Positions 6,571 to 8,621 of a stretch of 8,621 nt of DNA are shown piece after piece. Under the pieces are notes generated by a model. That model was not told the DNA's origin. It was given only the letters and a program-made list of their open reading frames with translations, and did not search any database. Position numbers and translations under genes: made by a program. The stretch is from Nitrosomonadales bacterium (GTDB taxonomy: Bacteria > Pseudomonadota > Gammaproteobacteria > Burkholderiales > Nitrosomonadaceae): positions 1 to 8,621 of the forward strand of contig SPBV01000072.1 in NCBI GenBank assembly GCA_004525885.1, in the 5' to 3' direction. Positions within the stretch are counted from its first letter, which is position 1; every line of letters starts with the position of its first letter.

Positions 6571-7131
6571 ATGGCGCGTTTCGATTTTTTAGATACACCC
6601 ATTGCAGGGCTTATGGTCATTCAGCGTAAGCCGATTGAGGATGCGCGCGGTTTTCTAAGTCGGCTTTATAGTTTAGAGGAGTTTACATATGTAGGAATCG
6701 ATAAGCCTATTAATCAGATTAATCATACGCTCACCCTTTTGAAGGGTGCTGTGCGTGGTCTGCATTACCAGAAACCACCATATGCAGAGGCTAAAATAGT
6801 TAATTGTATTAAGGGAGAGATATTTGATGTTGCGGTAGATCTGCGCCAAGGTTCATCTACCTTCTTGCACTGGCATGGCGAGAAACTAAGTGCACACAAT
6901 AACCGTAGCTTGTTGATTCCAGAAGGGTTTGCACATGGATTCCAGGCATTATCCGAAAACTGTGAGTTAATTTATTTCCATACTGCTCCATATGTATATG
7001 AGGCAGAAGCTGGACTGAATGTTGTAGATACTGCGCTAGAAATTAACTGGCCACTCCCCATCACAGAACTTTCTGATAGAGATCGTTCGCATCCAATGAT
7101 TCATCCTGATTTTGAAGGAGTATTTTCTTGA
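6571..7131 (+). CDS. RmlC-type sugar 3(,5)-epimerase, probably acting on CDP-4-keto-6-deoxyglucose
   Basis: A cupin-fold epimerase of the dTDP-4-dehydrorhamnose 3,5-epimerase family, which inverts carbons beside a C4 keto group. 186 aa from ATG at 6571, the usual length. Seen: RGFLSRLY at 26-33; the active-site VRGLHYQ with His65 as the likely base at 61-67; KGEIFDVAVDLRQGSSTF at 81-98; the strand region around IPEGFAHGF; and a C-terminal LEINWPLP. Automatic naming would call it RfbC, but its neighbours make CDP-4-keto-6-deoxyglucose and no dTDP-sugar genes are present, so a CDP-linked substrate is inferred. Whether it inverts C3 only or both C3 and C5 cannot be read from the sequence. An in-frame TTG at 6565 would overlap the previous stop by four bases and add Met-Thr; ATG 6571 leaves a two-base gap and starts MARFDF. 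Confidence 0.88.
   Translation: MARFDFLDTPIAGLMVIQRKPIEDARGFLSRLYSLEEFTYVGIDKPINQINHTLTLLKGAVRGLHYQKPPYAEAKIVNCIKGEIFDVAVDLRQGSSTFLHWHGEKLSAHNNRSLLIPEGFAHGFQALSENCELIYFHTAPYVYEAEAGLNVVDTALEINWPLPITELSDRDRSHPMIHPDFEGVFS
7115..7120 (+). promoter_or_regulatory. Strong ribosome binding site that decides a TTG start
   Basis: AAGGAG lies seven bases before TTG at 7128, inside the end of the epimerase gene. This is the best ribosome site in the window and makes the TTG convincing, since the first zinc-ligand cysteine is only the third residue and no ATG is available before it. Confidence 0.75.
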
Positions 7132-8354
7132 AATGCCGTCATTGCAATACAGGCCTAGAGCTAACATTAATTGACCTTGGAAACGCTCCGCCATCTAATG
7201 CCTATCTGACTGAATCAACCCTCCGTGTTCCAGAAAAATATTTCCCTCTGAGAGTGCTGGTTTGTACTGAATGTTGGCTTGTTCAAACGGAGGACTATGC
7301 GGGAATAGAAGAGCTTTTTGATGCAGAGTATGCCTATTTCAGTTCATTTTCTACTACCTGGTTAAGACATGCTGAGCGGTACGTAGCTGAAATGATCGAG
7401 CGGTTTGAGTTAAACACAAGCTCGAATGTGATCGAAGTAGCCGCGAATGATGGGTATTTATTGCAGTATGTAAAAGCTAAAGGTATACCATGTCTTGGCA
7501 TAGAACCTACCGCAAGTACTGCGGCGGCGGCGTGTAAAAAGGGAATTACTATTATTGAGGAATTCTTCGGGCCCCAGCTTGCTAGAAGATTGGTCTCTCA
7601 GGGTAATGGGGCAGATTTAATGGTTGCAAACAATGTGTTGGCTCATGTGCCGGATATTAATAGTTTTGTGCAGGGCTTCACCCAACTACTTAAACCTCAG
7701 GGAGTCGCCACGTTTGAATTCCCGCATCTTATGCGTCTCGTGGAACAAGCCCAATTTGATACGATTTATCACGAGCATTTTTCTTATCTGTCACTAATCG
7801 CAGTAAAACGTATATTCGATTTTAATGGACTACAGATTTTTGACATTGAGGAGATTCCCACGCACGGAGGTAGCCTGCGAGTATTTGCTCAGCGTAAAGA
7901 TGAGGGTAAGCACAATACAACTATTAAGGTTGAAATGATGCTTGCGCGTGAAGCTTCAGTAGGTATGAGGACTAAGAAATACTACACTGAATTTCAAGAA
8001 CGCGCCAATGCCATCAAACATAATCTAATTAAATTTCTAATGGAATCAAAGCGCCAGGGTAAGAATGTTGTGGCATATGGTGCAGCAGCTAAAGGCAATA
8101 CTTTGCTTAACTATGCTGGAGTGGGATCTGATTTGCTTTCATTCGTAGTTGACCGCAATCCCGCGAAACAGGGTAAATTCCTACCGGGAACTCATATCCC
8201 AATTGTCGATGAAGAACATTTGCACAAAGAACATCCTGACTACGTGGTGATATTACCCTGGAATTTGAAGGCTGAAATAACTGAACAATTGGCCTATATC
8301 CGTAAATGGAATGGAAAATTTGTAACTTTTGTTCCAGTACTAAGTGTAGATTAA
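7128..8354 (+). CDS. SAM-dependent sugar C-methyltransferase (TylCIII/TcaB9-like)
   Basis: Probably adds a methyl group from SAM to C3 of a nucleotide-linked 4-keto-6-deoxysugar. 408 aa, the usual length, with three recognisable parts. The N-terminal zinc-binding domain has Cys3, Cys6, Cys46 and Cys49 (CRHC and CTEC). The central methyltransferase domain has the SAM motif VIEVAANDGY at 101-110, VANNVLAHVPD at 166-176 and the family signature YHEHFSY at 214-220, whose Tyr and His residues are implicated in catalysis in TcaB9-type enzymes. The C-terminal domain (about 310-408) carries VVAYGAAAKGNTLLN and LPWNL, as in the Methyltransf_14 family. The TTG start overlaps the epimerase stop by four bases (TTGA) and has a strong ribosome site, so translation is coupled. 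With no 2,3-dehydratase nearby, the likely acceptor keeps its 2-OH, unlike the mycarose pathway. C3 specificity is inferred from the family. Confidence 0.92.
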   Translation: MKCRHCNTGLELTLIDLGNAPPSNAYLTESTLRVPEKYFPLRVLVCTECWLVQTEDYAGIEELFDAEYAYFSSFSTTWLRHAERYVAEMIERFELNTSSNVIEVAANDGYLLQYVKAKGIPCLGIEPTASTAAAACKKGITIIEEFFGPQLARRLVSQGNGADLMVANNVLAHVPDINSFVQGFTQLLKPQGVATFEFPHLMRLVEQAQFDTIYHEHFSYLSLIAVKRIFDFNGLQIFDIEEIPTHGGSLRVFAQRKDEGKHNTTIKVEMMLAREASVGMRTKKYYTEFQERANAIKHNLIKFLMESKRQGKNVVAYGAAAKGNTLLNYAGVGSDLLSFVVDRNPAKQGKFLPGTHIPIVDEEHLHKEHPDYVVILPWNLKAEITEQLAYIRKWNGKFVTFVPVLSVD

Positions 8355-8361
8355 TATTCAT

Positions 8362-8621
8362 ATGAAGATTGCGATAACAGGTGCTAGTGGTTTTATTGGG
8401 CAGCATGTTTTAACAGAATTACTAGAACATGAGACGGAGATAATCGTCATAACACGTGGTGGCATTCTTCCTGCCAAACTGAGTAGTGCTGTCCGAACTG
8501 TAGAAACGGATATTTCTAATCCCACACCAGATTTTTTTGAGCAAATAGATTGTCCGGAAGTTTTGATACATCGTGCCTGGGATGGCTTGCCTAATTACAA
8601 ATCATTGCATCACTTTGAAAC
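8362..8621 (+). CDS. NAD(P)-dependent epimerase/dehydratase-family sugar reductase, 3' truncated by the window
   Basis: First 86 codons of an extended short-chain dehydrogenase; it runs off the window end without a stop. From ATG at 8362 the protein begins MKIAITGASGFIGQHVL with the Rossmann motif TGASGFIG at 6-13, a DIS segment near 51-53 and IHRAWDGLPNYKS at about 69-81, where the Ala-Trp-x-Gly-Leu-Pro-Asn-Tyr pattern resembles reductases that accompany this type of sugar cassette as I recall them. The catalytic Tyr-x-x-x-Lys lies beyond the window. It starts seven bases after the methyltransferase stop, so it is very likely the next operon gene, and a C4 ketoreduction completing the branched sugar is inferred. 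No good ribosome site is visible. It could instead be an epimerase. Confidence 0.82.
   Translation, partial: MKIAITGASGFIGQHVLTELLEHETEIIVITRGGILPAKLSSAVRTVETDISNPTPDFFEQIDCPEVLIHRAWDGLPNYKSLHHFE

Noticed and set aside
8107..8406. Open frame of 99 codons on the - strand across the methyltransferase 3' end.
   Set aside because: Antisense to a well-supported gene and the next gene's start, with no recognisable motifs. The other antisense frames (129-332, 1488-1679, 4116-4343, 4475-4672) were rejected for the same reasons.
4734..8621. Interpretation as an abequose/paratose/tyvelose or ascarylose O-antigen cluster because rfbF and rfbG are present.
   Set aside because: Those pathways need the iron-sulphur, PMP-dependent 3-dehydrase (RfbH) directly after the dehydratase; here an epimerase and a C-methyltransferase follow instead.

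Overview
The window reads as a chromosomal segment of a moderately AT-rich Gram-negative proteobacterium. The best guess is a betaproteobacterium, possibly near Nitrosomonadaceae. This rests on the first two genes: an outer-membrane TolC protein and, just before it, a divergent protein-L-isoaspartate methyltransferase-like gene, a pairing I recall from Betaproteobacteria. The lineage is an inference from memory and was not tested. All genes lie on the + strand, and no RNA gene, CRISPR array, insertion sequence or attachment site was seen.

Layout. (1) 53-706 pcm-like methyltransferase, whose 3' end carries a weak hairpin followed by T residues. (2) 801-2120 TolC-family outer-membrane channel with a signal peptide. 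(3) A gap of about 200 nt with a candidate promoter, then gmd (2322-3431) and, after a 118-nt gap, fcl (3550-4545); together these convert GDP-mannose to GDP-L-fucose. (4) A 188-nt gap with a second candidate promoter, then a compact run from 4734 to the window end: glucose-1-phosphate cytidylyltransferase, CDP-glucose 4,6-dehydratase, an RmlC-type epimerase, a zinc-binding sugar C-methyltransferase and the start of an NAD(P)-dependent reductase. These genes overlap or are separated by only a few bases, as in one operon.

How they work together. Regions 3 and 4 are two nucleotide-sugar supply lines. The first gives GDP-L-fucose. The second has what is needed to turn glucose-1-phosphate into CDP-4-keto-6-deoxyglucose, epimerise it next to the keto group, add a methyl branch (probably at C3) and reduce the C4 keto group. 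The inferred product is a CDP-linked 6-deoxy-3-C-methylhexose. No 3-dehydrase of the RfbH type or 2,3-dehydratase is seen, so abequose/paratose/tyvelose-type and 2,6-dideoxy sugars are not supported by this window. Both sugars probably feed an O-antigen, capsule or exopolysaccharide whose glycosyltransferases and export genes lie outside the window.

The most interesting item is the CDP-based branched-sugar cassette. Each enzyme family is known; the exact sugar made cannot be read from the sequence. I found no sign of an entirely new type of system.
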